DNA from: DASUZB01 sp036377075
GTDB taxonomy: Bacteria > Actinomycetota > CALGFH01
Assembly (NCBI GenBank): GCA_036377075.1
Contig: DASUZB010000291.1
Location: 1-31,782 of the forward strand
Direction of reading: 5' to 3'
DNA: 31,782 nucleotides
The translations under genes were made by a program, and so were the position numbers. Of this stretch, positions 6,698 to 13,819 are shown piece after piece (position 1 is the first letter of the stretch; each line of letters opens with the position of its first letter). The notes below the pieces were generated by a model. It saw only the letters and a list, made by a program, of their open reading frames with translations, made no database searches and had not been told where the DNA came from.

Positions 6698-7894
6698 CTA
6701 GTGCCCGAACCTGCCTTCCTGCCCACCGGCGGTGGCCGTCGCCCACAGGCGGGCCTGCGCGATCCGCGCCATGGTGGGCGGGTGGCTCCAGAACAGCGCC
6801 ACCAGCAGGCGGTTGGGCCGCAGGTCGGCGCGGTTGTCCAGGGCCAGGCGGCGTTCCAGGGCGACGGCCGCCTCCGGGTCGCGGGCGACCTCCAGGGCGG
6901 TCCAGTCGGCCCTGGCCTCCGACCAGCGGCTCACCAGGCTCGCCGCCGGGGAGGCGAGGAGGCCGGCCAGGGCGGCGAGGAACAGCAGGGCGGCGCCGGC
7001 GCGGGGATCGCCGAGGCCGCTCACCCCGAACGCCTCGGCCACCGACGGCACGGCCAGCAGCCGGTCGGCGGCCAGCACGGCGGCCCCGCTGGCGACCGCG
7101 GCGCCGGCCGTCCCCAGCGTCACGTCGCGGTGGCGGACGTGCGCCAGCTCGTGGGCGAGCACCAGCAGGACCTCGCCCTCCGCGGCCCGCTCCGCCAGCG
7201 TGTCGTAGACCACCACCCGGCGGGTCCGGCCGAGGCCGGAAACGTACGCGTTGACCTTGGTGGTCCTCCGGCTCGCGTCGGCCACCAGCACGTCACGCAC
7301 TGGCACGCCCATGCCGGTGGCCATCTCCAGGACGCGCGACCGCAGCTGGCCGGCCGGCAGGGAGACGAAGCGGTTGAACAGCGGCTCGATCACCACCGGG
7401 CCGAGCAGCGACAGCGCCACCACCAGGACGACCGCGACCAGGGCGGCGCTGAGCGGGTAGCCGGGCGGCCGCGCCCTGGCGGCGAGGATCAGCGCGGTGA
7501 GCGGGACCACCGCGAGCACCAGGCCGATCACCCTGGCCTTGGCCCAGTCGCCGAGGTAGCCGCCGAGCGCCTGGGTGGACAGCCCGGCGCGGACGTCCTG
7601 GCGCCAGGCACGCAGCCCGAACGGCAGCAGCACCAGTGCCTCGGCGACGACCACCACGGCGAGGGTCAGCGCGGCCCTGGCGGGCACGGCGTCGCCGGCC
7701 AGCCCGGCGATGCCGGCGACCACCCGGCGCCCCGGTGGGCTCACGGCGAGGACCGCGAGCAGGCCGAGCTGGACCGCCAGGGCGGCCAGCCCCCAGCGCT
7801 GGCGGGGTTTGGCGTAGGCGGCGCAGGCCCGGATCTCGGCCTCGCTGAACTCCTCGCGCGGGTCCGGCGCGGGCGGTCGGGGCACGCGGATCAC
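6698..7894 (-). CDS. M48-family membrane metalloprotease, Ste24/CAAX prenyl protease 1-like
   Basis: The 398-residue protein has four to five hydrophobic segments in its first 165 residues (such as 35-52, 73-92 and 120-140). These are followed by LGPVVIEPLFNRFVSLP, ASRRTTKVNAYVSGLG and VVVYDTL, the Ste24 core signatures. The zinc motif HELAH is at 248-252 and the third ligand is E326 in SEARAD, with another hydrophobic hairpin between them. Family members cleave membrane or misfolded proteins at the membrane face. The GTG start at 7894 overlaps the stop of the upstream proline-rich protease (GTGA, 7891-7894), so the two are translationally coupled. A far longer in-frame opening upstream is a shadow of that neighbour. 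Its substrate is unknown. Confidence 0.88.
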   Translation of the reverse strand: MIRVPRPPAPDPREEFSEAEIRACAAYAKPRQRWGLAALAVQLGLLAVLAVSPPGRRVVAGIAGLAGDAVPARAALTLAVVVVAEALVLLPFGLRAWRQDVRAGLSTQALGGYLGDWAKARVIGLVLAVVPLTALILAARARPPGYPLSAALVAVVLVVALSLLGPVVIEPLFNRFVSLPAGQLRSRVLEMATGMGVPVRDVLVADASRRTTKVNAYVSGLGRTRRVVVYDTLAERAAEGEVLLVLAHELAHVRHRDVTLGTAGAAVASGAAVLAADRLLAVPSVAEAFGVSGLGDPRAGAALLFLAALAGLLASPAASLVSRWSEARADWTALEVARDPEAAVALERRLALDNRADLRPNRLLVALFWSHPPTMARIAQARLWATATAGGQEGRFGH

Positions 7895-10254
7895 AACTGG
7901 TGCTGCACCCAGGCTGCCCAACGCCCCTCCGCGGTGCGCAGCGGCATGCCGAGGACCTGCCGGAAGTGGGCGTCCTGCTGCGCCAGGTTGGGCTTCTGGC
8001 TGCCGGCGAAGGCGCGGAAGAGCGCCTGCAGCCTCGGGTTGCCGAAGGTGGTGGCGACCCACAGGCAGAACGAGGAGGCCTCGTCGTAGGCCACGGCGGC
8101 GTCGGCGCCGGCGCGGAAGCCCTCGTCGGACGGGAGCAGGCCGTCGAAGCGGCCCTGGGCGACCGACTTGGCCAGCGCCGGGCGGGTCACCGAGAGGGGC
8201 TGGGCGATCGGCCGCAGGGCAGTGTAGTCGGCGAAGCCCTCGACCAGGTAGAGCGGCTCGCCGCTGCCGAGCGTCCGGGTGGCCACGTGGGTCATCTCGT
8301 GGGTCGTGACCACCTGCAGGTTGAGGGTGTCGTAGTTGGCGATGTTGGTGGTGTTGACCACCACCCGGTTGCCGAGCACGCGCTCGACCGGGCCCGCCTC
8401 GATCGACGACGACGCCACCGCCGCCACCTTGGACAGGTTGGTCCCGCCGACCAGCCGCTGCGCCTCGTTCTGGTCGTGCGGGACCAGGATCACCACCCGG
8501 TGCTCCCAGGGCCTTGACCAGGAGGCGTCGATCTGGGCGTAGGCCCGCTCGGCCGCCTGCAGCATGCGGTTGGCAAGGAGCCGGTCGCCGGGGTGGTAGA
8601 CCACCAGGGTGCGCTGGGTCACGGCGGTCCGCAGCGGCCCGCTGTCCCAGATCTCGACGTCGTCGACGCCGACCGGCTTGGCCTCGCCCTGCGCGGCGAT
8701 GCGCCAGCCGACCGGGGTCTGGTCGAAGGTGTAGAAGAAGCGCGACAGCACCGGGCTGCCGTCGTGGCCCTTGAAGCGGTAGCGGGCCTCGATCTCGGGC
8801 AGGTAGATGCGTGCCGTGCCGTAGCGGCGGCGCAGGAACGGCGAGGCGAGGTCGTCCTGCGGGTCGACCAGCCGGTAGTTGAAGTCCTGGAACGGCACCG
8901 TGACGAGGTTGTCGAACAGGCGGCTCTGGGAGAGGTAGAAGGCCGTCCGGCGGCGGTCGATGCCGGCCAGGAAGCCGGCCTTGTCGCGGGCGAGGATGGC
9001 CCGGGCGCGCGCGCCCAGCAGGCGGCTCGCGGCGACCTGGGGGGTCAGCTGGGGGGCGGTGACGGCCCGCCCGGCCACCGACCGCTGCGCCGGTGCCGGG
9101 GCGCCGCGCGGCCGCGCCACCAGGCCGACCAGCAGCAGCGCCACCACCAGGGCGATGGAGCCGCCGACCAGCAGCGGGCGGCGGAGCCCATCCGGCCGGC
9201 GGGTGTCCGGCCCGGGCGTGCCCCAACCGGGGGGCGGTGGCTGCGGCTGCCATCCCGGCTGCGACCGCGGCGCCACCACGCCCCACTGGGCGGGTGGCGG
9301 CGCCCCGCCGTGCGCGGGCGGCGCCGGCCGCGGCGCCTGCTCCTGCGGCCGCAACGGGGCGACGTCCCACACCGACGGCATCGGGGCCTCGGGCGGCGGC
9401 GCTGGCACCCCCCACCCGGGCGGCGGCTGGCCGCCGGGTGCCTGCGGCGGGGCGCTCCACGCGGCGGCGGGCGGCTGCCCCGCCGGCGCCGGCGGCGCCC
9501 CCCAGGCGCCTGGCGGCGGCTTCGCCGGTGGTCCCGCCTCGCCCTGGCCGTCCTTGTCTTGTGGCGCCGGCTGCCAGGCACGCGGCGGCGGCCCGGCGGG
9601 CGGCCTCCCCCACCCGTCCGGCGCTGCCCCGCGGCGGGGACCCGGTGGCGGCAGCACACCCCACGACACCACCGGCGGCGGCTCCCCGCGGGGCGGGCCG
9701 CCGCGCTGCGGCGGCAGCTCCCGGGCCGGCGCGCCGCCGTTGGCGCTCGCGCCGCCCGGCGCCCTCGGCGCCGGACCCGTGGCCGGCCGATCTGGCGGAG
9801 GCGTCGGCGCCGGACCCGCGGCTGGCCCGTCTGGCGGAGGCGTCGGCGAGGGATCTGCCGCCTGCCGGGCCGGCGGGGGTGGCGTTGGTGGCGGCGGACC
9901 CGTGGCCGGCCGCTCTGGCGGGGGCGGCGGTGCCGGCGCCGTCACCTCGCCGTCACCGGCCGTGGGCTCCGGGTCCGGACGTGGCGGGTCGGTGGGCGGC
10001 CGTGGCGCCGGGGTCGTGGGCGGCAGGGTCGAGTCCGCCGGGCCGAACCAGGGCCAGGAGGAGGTGTCGGGCTCGGGCTCCGGGCGCGCGGGAGCCTCGG
10101 ACGGGGTGGCGGCGCCCTCGGGATCGGTCGGAGGTCCCTCCGCGGAGGGCGTTGGCGCGGCGTCGCCGCGCGCTTCCGGCGGTCGTGGTGGGGGCGGCGC
10201 GGGGGAATGGGCATGCGGCTGGCCCGCGCCCCGCTCGGGCTCGTGGGAATTCAT
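7891..10254 (-). CDS. Proline-rich, membrane-anchored gluzincin-type metallopeptidase (HEMTH)
   Basis: This 787-residue protein has three parts. Residues 1 to about 355 are low-complexity Pro/Gly/Ala with repeated PPP and WG(A/V/T) blocks and are likely disordered in the cytoplasm. A single membrane helix lies at about 358-378 (LLVGGSIALVVALLLVGLV). The outer part of about 405 residues includes an NTF2-like-looking segment (ILARDKAGFLAGIDRRRTAFY) and a peptidase domain. That domain has HEMTH at 652-656 and E672 in VEGFADYTA, the HExxH...E zinc set of gluzincins. It should be a surface metallopeptidase with its active site outside the cell. The tail may bind cytoplasmic partners, or may exist only as linker. 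It is coupled by overlap to the M48 protease. A -10-like TACGAT lies about nine bases before the ATG. Confidence 0.85.
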   Translation of the reverse strand: MNSHEPERGAGQPHAHSPAPPPPRPPEARGDAAPTPSAEGPPTDPEGAATPSEAPARPEPEPDTSSWPWFGPADSTLPPTTPAPRPPTDPPRPDPEPTAGDGEVTAPAPPPPPERPATGPPPPTPPPPARQAADPSPTPPPDGPAAGPAPTPPPDRPATGPAPRAPGGASANGGAPARELPPQRGGPPRGEPPPVVSWGVLPPPGPRRGAAPDGWGRPPAGPPPRAWQPAPQDKDGQGEAGPPAKPPPGAWGAPPAPAGQPPAAAWSAPPQAPGGQPPPGWGVPAPPPEAPMPSVWDVAPLRPQEQAPRPAPPAHGGAPPPAQWGVVAPRSQPGWQPQPPPPGWGTPGPDTRRPDGLRRPLLVGGSIALVVALLLVGLVARPRGAPAPAQRSVAGRAVTAPQLTPQVAASRLLGARARAILARDKAGFLAGIDRRRTAFYLSQSRLFDNLVTVPFQDFNYRLVDPQDDLASPFLRRRYGTARIYLPEIEARYRFKGHDGSPVLSRFFYTFDQTPVGWRIAAQGEAKPVGVDDVEIWDSGPLRTAVTQRTLVVYHPGDRLLANRMLQAAERAYAQIDASWSRPWEHRVVILVPHDQNEAQRLVGGTNLSKVAAVASSSIEAGPVERVLGNRVVVNTTNIANYDTLNLQVVTTHEMTHVATRTLGSGEPLYLVEGFADYTALRPIAQPLSVTRPALAKSVAQGRFDGLLPSDEGFRAGADAAVAYDEASSFCLWVATTFGNPRLQALFRAFAGSQKPNLAQQDAHFRQVLGMPLRTAEGRWAAWVQHQL

Positions 10255-10433
10255 CGCAAGGCCATCGTAACCGGCATGGACGACTTAGGCCGAACCCGGG
10301 ATTGGGCCGGCCGGGCGCTCACTCGCGGCGGTCCGCAGGTACGAAGCAGGGCCACCGGGCCGGTCGGCCACGCCGGTCCTCGTGGCCGAGGCCGACCCGG
10401 TGTGCCCTGGTTTCACCGACGCCCCTTCACCGG

Positions 10434-10458
10434 GGCCCCGCCGTCGAGCGGCGGGGCC
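10434..10458. other. Strong GC hairpin in divergent intergenic region
   Basis: GGCCCCGCCG (10434-10443) pairs perfectly with CGGCGGGGCC (10449-10458) around a TCGAG loop. No T-run follows on either strand, so it is not a classical terminator. It may insulate the two divergent transcripts or fold in a leader RNA. Confidence 0.6.
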
Positions 10459-10498
10459 GGGGGATTCCCGGCTGGTACGGCGCCGCCACAACCGGTGT

Positions 10499-10513
10499 GG
10501 ACAGAGTCTGTCC
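10499..10513. promoter_or_regulatory. Operator-like palindrome
   Basis: GGACAGA and TCTGTCC form a perfect 7-bp inverted repeat around one G. It lies between the divergent genes, about 245 bp from the protease start and about 230 bp from the small Cys protein start. The binding protein is unknown. Confidence 0.4.
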
Positions 10514-10635
10514 CATCGGACGTGCCGGCTGGAACGGGTCAATTAACCAATCCCGCTCGCAAATATCAGGAGATGCAGCGTCAGGGAGCAACTAGGCACC
10601 AATCGGTAGCACTGGCTAGTACGAAAAGGATGCGG

Positions 10636-10641
10636 TAGACT
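10636..10641 (+). promoter_or_regulatory. Candidate -10 element (TAGACT) for the small Cys protein gene
   Basis: TAGACT fits the TANNNT pattern and recurs at two other promoter positions in this window. No good -35 hexamer lies 16-18 bp upstream. A start near 10648 would leave a leader of about 97 bases before ATG 10745. Confidence 0.3.
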
Positions 10642-10744
10642 CGTACACGTGTTCGACTCAGGTTGGTCGCCCGCTGCTGTCACACCCGTCGCATAGCTTC
10701 TGCCCAGCGCAGCGCGACGACCCGACGGAGGAAGGACGCTGACG

Positions 10745-10999
10745 ATGGCATACGACGAGCCGCTCCGCATCACCTGCGAAGGCTGCCCGCGCGGCGCCAC
10801 CTGCGACTGCCTGGTCGACTTCATCCTCGCCGAGCGCGACGCCGAGGTGCTCCCCATCGGCGCCGCCCTCCCCCGCCGCCGCGGCCGCGAGCTGGACCTC
10901 GACGCCGACCTCGCCCGCGCCATGCGCACCCTCGCCGGCGCCGACCTGGAGCCCGAGCTGCTCTCGGTGCGCCGCAACGGCGTCCCCCGGGCGTCGTAG
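10745..10999 (+). CDS. Small Cys-cluster protein of unknown function
   Basis: The 84-residue protein is acidic near its N-terminus and has four cysteines packed in 12 residues (C11, C14, C20, C22: CEGCPRGATCDC). This spacing could hold zinc or an iron-sulfur centre, though it is not the WhiB arrangement. The rest is charged, with RRRGRELDLDADLARAMRTL probably helical. A very good Shine-Dalgarno (GGAGGAAGG, about 9 bases before the ATG) and an independent -10-like element support expression. It converges on the NYN-domain gene, whose stop is 10 bases beyond its own. I do not recognise the family. Confidence 0.75.
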   Translation: MAYDEPLRITCEGCPRGATCDCLVDFILAERDAEVLPIGAALPRRRGRELDLDADLARAMRTLAGADLEPELLSVRRNGVPRAS

Positions 11000-11009
11000 A
11001 GGACGCCGG

Positions 11010-12404
11010 TCAGCGCGACGAGAGCCCCAGCAGCGCCGGGGAGCGCACCACGCTCGCGCCCAGCGCCGCGGTCCGCTCGCGCAGCTCGTTGTCGGAGGTG
11101 ACAACGACCACCGGCCGCTCGGGGGGTTCCGCGTTGACCCGCGCGACGATCTCGTCGTCGGCGATCCGGTCCGCGTCGGTGAACACCACCCCGACCGCGC
11201 CGACGCCGACCTTGGTCGGCACCGGCGCCACCTCGGCACCGTCGAACACCACCACGACCTCCGCGCCCCAGCGCCTGGCCAGGCGGCGGCACAGGTCGAT
11301 CAGCAGGGTGCGCTGGTCCTCGAGGCTGCGGTCGGGGAAGCCGCGCTCGTGCTTGGTGACGTTGTAGCCGTCCACCAGGACCAGCACGCCCGGGACGGCC
11401 ATCCAGGAGCTCAGCGTCTCCGGGTCGTCGGCGCCCCGCCCCGCCGGCACCGGCAACGGCTCGCGCCGCTCCTGCCGGCGCTCGACCGGGCCGAACGCCG
11501 GCAGGTCCAGGTCGGTCAGGCCGGTGGCGCGGCGCAGGGCGTCCAGGTCGCGTTCGAGGGTGCCGACGGCCTCGGCGATCACCGGGTCGATGCGGGTGCT
11601 GGCGCGGCGGAGCTGCCGGTACTGGCGCTGCGTCTCGGTCAGCCTGGCCTGCAGCTCGGCGATGCGACCGTTGAGGCGCCGCTGCTCGGCGGCGGCCTCG
11701 GCGCGGGCGGCGTCGGCCGCCGCCCGCTGCCTGCTCAGCTCCTGCTCCAGCGCGCGGACGCGCTCGCCGAGCGCCTGCCCCTGGCGCTCGGCGCGGCGCA
11801 GCTCGTCGCGGGCGGTGCGGGCCTCGGCGCGTGCCGAGACCGCCAGGGCCGCCTCCGACTCGACCCTCGCGCGCGCCGCCTGCAGCTCGCCCTCGACCTC
11901 GACCAGCGCCGACGAGGCCTTGGCCGCCTCGGCACGCGCCCGGTCGGCGGCGGCGGCCTCCGCGGCCGCCTGCACCGCGGCGGCGCCCTGGTCGCCGAGG
12001 GCGATGCCGACCCTGGCCACCACCTCCGGCGGCTCGCCGCTGGCGAGCGCGTCGGCGTGCCGCCCCGCCCGCACCAGGCGGGCGAGCGCCTCCTCGTCGT
12101 CGAGCACCCGGCGGTCGACCGCGGCCCGGAAGGCAGGGTCGGTGTCGAGGCTGCGCTTCACCAGGCCGACCACCCTGGGATGCTTGAGCTTGCGCGGCGT
12201 CCAGGTCCGGTACTGGCGCAGCGCCCCGGGCAGCTCGGTCGGCGTCGCCGCCCTGAGCTGCGCGAGCGCGGCGTCGAGGTAACCGCCGAGCAGCTCCGCC
12301 GGCACGTCGGGCAGCGGCGACGGCGTCCCCGACCCGTCGCCGGCCGCGAGGTCGGCCTGCGGCGCGGCCGCCAAGGGCTCGGCGGGCTCGGGGGCCTCGC
12401 TCAC
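11010..12404 (-). CDS. Coiled-coil protein with C-terminal NYN (PIN-like) nuclease domain
   Basis: The 464-residue protein has an N-terminal helical region (about 30-110, ELLGGYLDAALAQLRA and TPRKLKHPRVVGLVKRSL). A long Ala/Glu/Arg-rich coiled coil follows (about 140-290), and a C-terminal NYN domain begins near 338 with GVLVLVDGYNVTKH. Further acidic positions are VVVVFDGAEVAP, VVFTDADRIADDEIV and VVVTSDNELRERTAALGA. NYN domains of the YacP type are metal-dependent RNA-cleaving folds, and these Asp residues would form the acidic pocket. It should be a cytoplasmic RNase or RNA-binding protein that works as an oligomer through the coiled coil. It overlaps the upstream zinc-ribbon gene by four bases (ATGA, 12401-12404). 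The target RNA is unknown. Confidence 0.85.
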   Translation of the reverse strand: MSEAPEPAEPLAAAPQADLAAGDGSGTPSPLPDVPAELLGGYLDAALAQLRAATPTELPGALRQYRTWTPRKLKHPRVVGLVKRSLDTDPAFRAAVDRRVLDDEEALARLVRAGRHADALASGEPPEVVARVGIALGDQGAAAVQAAAEAAAADRARAEAAKASSALVEVEGELQAARARVESEAALAVSARAEARTARDELRRAERQGQALGERVRALEQELSRQRAAADAARAEAAAEQRRLNGRIAELQARLTETQRQYRQLRRASTRIDPVIAEAVGTLERDLDALRRATGLTDLDLPAFGPVERRQERREPLPVPAGRGADDPETLSSWMAVPGVLVLVDGYNVTKHERGFPDRSLEDQRTLLIDLCRRLARRWGAEVVVVFDGAEVAPVPTKVGVGAVGVVFTDADRIADDEIVARVNAEPPERPVVVVTSDNELRERTAALGASVVRSPALLGLSSR

Positions 12405-12679
12405 CGGGCGGCTCCCGGGTCGGCCACGGCGGCGCCGAAGGTCGGCACCACCTCGATCTGGGCGTCAGAGCCGCACCAGCGGCAGCGCACCTGCTCGGCG
12501 ACCACGTCGAGCTCGCGCTCCTCCTGGACGACCAGGTCCCCGGCGAGGGTGTAGTGCCAGAACGCCACCGTCCGCCTGGTCGCGAGCACGTCGAAGCGGG
12601 TCAGGTTGCCGCAGGCGCGGCAGCGCAGCCGCTCCCCCGCCGCGGGGAGCCGCAACCGCTCGCTCGGGCGCTCGGGCAC
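12401..12679 (-). CDS. Small zinc-ribbon protein coupled to the NYN-domain gene
   Basis: The 92-residue protein has two CxxC knuckles, C20/C23 (CRACGNLTRFDV) and C66/C69 (CRWCG). They are separated by a stretch of likely beta strands (TVAFWHYTLAGDLVVQEERELDVV), giving a treble-clef or ribbon-like zinc site. Such small ribbons often bind nucleic acid or act as subunits. Its stop overlaps the NYN gene start, so both proteins are made from one message and may act together on RNA. A GGGAGGGAGC lies just before the ATG. No named family is recognised. Confidence 0.8.
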   Translation of the reverse strand: MPERPSERLRLPAAGERLRCRACGNLTRFDVLATRRTVAFWHYTLAGDLVVQEERELDVVAEQVRCRWCGSDAQIEVVPTFGAAVADPGAAR

Positions 12680-12757
12680 GCTCCCTCCCGGAACTTGGCT
12701 TGACGGTCTGGTGACCAGGGTAGCCCGGCATCGTCAGTAACCAGATTGCGCGATTGT

Positions 12758-12786
12758 TTCGCACCAGCAGCGAGAGCGGGTACGAT
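12758..12786 (+). promoter_or_regulatory. Candidate promoter giving a leaderless fabD-like mRNA
   Basis: TTCGCA (12758-12763) and TACGAT (12781-12786) are exactly 17 bp apart. The ATG begins seven bases after the -10, where transcription would start. There is no clear Shine-Dalgarno before the ATG, so a leaderless transcript is likely. Confidence 0.5.
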
Positions 12787-12793
12787 CCAGAGC

Positions 12794-13726
12794 ATGCAGG
12801 ACAAGACCGCATTCACCTTCCCTGGTCAGGGGCGCATCGCCAAGGGCAGCGGCACGCCCTGGGCGGACGACCCGGCCGGCTGGCCGTTCCTGCGCGCCTC
12901 GGAGCGCCTCGGCTGGGACGTCCTGGAAATCCTCGAAGCCGGCGAAGCGGCCCTGAGCGACACGCGCAAGGCCCAGCCCGCCATCTACACCCACTCGGCA
13001 GCCTGCTACCTGCTCGCCCGCGCCGAGGGGCTGCGGCCCGACCTGGTCGCCGGCCACTCCCTCGGCGAGTACGCCGCCCTCTTCGCCGCCGGCGGGATCA
13101 CCTTCGAGCACGGCCTCGACCTGGTGGTGCGCCGCGCCGAGCTGGCCCACCAGGCCGGCGGCACCGGCGTCATGCGGGTCGTCCTCGGGCTGCCCGACAA
13201 GGCCGTGCGCAACCTCTGCCGCAACGTCCGCCGCCAGGTCGGCAAGGTCTTCCTCGCCAACTCCAACGCGCCCGGCCAGGTGGTGATCTCCGGCGAGCCC
13301 GGCGCGGTCGAGGAGGCCGGCCGCCTGGCCCTGCTCGCCGGCGCGAAGCGGGTGCTGCCCCTGCCGATCGGCGGCGGCTTCCACACCCCGCTGATGCACG
13401 CGGCCAAGCGGCCGTTCCGTGAGGCGATCGACCGCATCCAGCTCAACCGGCTGGAGGTGCCGCTGGTCTCCAACGCCAAGGCCAAGGTGGTCCGCTCCGG
13501 CCGCCGCGCCGGCCGGCTGCTCGCCAGGCAGCTCACCGCCCCGGTGGACTGGACCAGCTGCGTCGAGCGGCTGCGCGCCCTCGGCACCACCCGCTACGTC
13601 GAGCTCGGCCCCGGCAAGGTGCTCGAGGGCCTGATCCGCCGCATCGACCCGCGCGCGGTGGTGGTGATCGTCTCCACCCCGGACGAGATCCGCGCCCTGG
13701 CGGCGGGGACCAGCCCGAGCGCCTGA
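12794..13726 (+). CDS. fabD: Malonyl-CoA:ACP transacylase-like acyltransferase
   Basis: The 310-residue protein has the FabD fold landmarks. These are FPGQG at 9-13, QPAIYTHSAA near 61-70, the nucleophile loop GHSLGEYAALFAAG (S89), VVRRAELAHQ near 111-120 with the substrate arginine, and GGGFHTPLM with H197. FabD moves malonyl groups from CoA to acyl carrier protein for fatty-acid synthesis. The oxyanion loop reads FPGQGRIAKG, not the common FPGQGSQ, so this is a divergent member. No other fatty-acid synthesis gene is adjacent, unlike the usual fab cluster, so a role in a different acyl pathway is possible. ATG 12794 is preferred because it starts the conserved sequence and sits at the expected start of a leaderless message. 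Confidence 0.85.
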   Translation: MQDKTAFTFPGQGRIAKGSGTPWADDPAGWPFLRASERLGWDVLEILEAGEAALSDTRKAQPAIYTHSAACYLLARAEGLRPDLVAGHSLGEYAALFAAGGITFEHGLDLVVRRAELAHQAGGTGVMRVVLGLPDKAVRNLCRNVRRQVGKVFLANSNAPGQVVISGEPGAVEEAGRLALLAGAKRVLPLPIGGGFHTPLMHAAKRPFREAIDRIQLNRLEVPLVSNAKAKVVRSGRRAGRLLARQLTAPVDWTSCVERLRALGTTRYVELGPGKVLEGLIRRIDPRAVVVIVSTPDEIRALAAGTSPSA

Positions 13727-13727
13727 C

Positions 13728-13762
13728 CCGAGGCGGGCGGCCGTCCACCACGCCCACCTCGG
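13728..13762 (+). terminator. Candidate intrinsic terminator after the fabD-like gene
   Basis: CCGAGGCGGGC (13728-13738) pairs with GCCCACCTCGG (13752-13762) at 10 of 11 positions around a 13-base loop. A T-rich run (TGCTTGCTTT) follows. It separates the fabD-like transcript from the SOS-controlled promoter immediately downstream. Confidence 0.5.
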
Positions 13763-13771
13763 TGCTTGCTT

Positions 13772-13787
13772 TCGAACAAGCGTTCAC
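13772..13787. promoter_or_regulatory. LexA (SOS) box upstream of the repair nuclease
   Basis: TCGAAC-AAGC-GTTCAC matches the actinobacterial SOS box TCGAAC-N4-GTTCGA at 10 of 12 fixed positions, with both core GAAC/GTTC half-sites intact. It is 33 bp before the TTG start at 13820 and just after a possible -35 (TTGCTT, 13766-13771). LexA bound here would block the promoter until DNA damage. It also argues against starting the gene at the TTG at 13766. Confidence 0.7.
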
Positions 13788-13819
13788 TTAGCCTCCCGGC
13801 ATACCGGTCGGGAGGGACA

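Larger units (their letters stand above)
10255..10744. other. Divergent intergenic region, 490 bp, with hairpin and operator-like palindrome
   Basis: This region separates the minus-strand protease gene from the plus-strand small Cys protein gene. It contains a strong hairpin (10434-10458), a 15-bp palindrome (10499-10513), and a TAGACT -10-like element (10636-10641). Its AT content rises between 10530 and 10660, as expected for promoters. I see no coding sequence. Confidence 0.5.

Noticed and set aside
4551..6746. A single 731-residue fusion of the sugar kinase with an upstream domain
   Set aside because: The first half is the wrong-frame shadow of the PimB-like gene; the kinase starts at the GTG at 5561, overlapping that gene's stop.
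6698..9664. A 988-residue M48 protease with a huge N-terminus
   Set aside because: The N-terminal part is an out-of-frame reading of the proline-rich protease gene. The true start is the GTG at 7894.
9060..10250. Genes on the plus strand opposite the proline-rich region
   Set aside because: Long open frames on both strands are a by-product of GC-rich Pro/Gly/Ala codons; none has a domain or ribosome-binding site.
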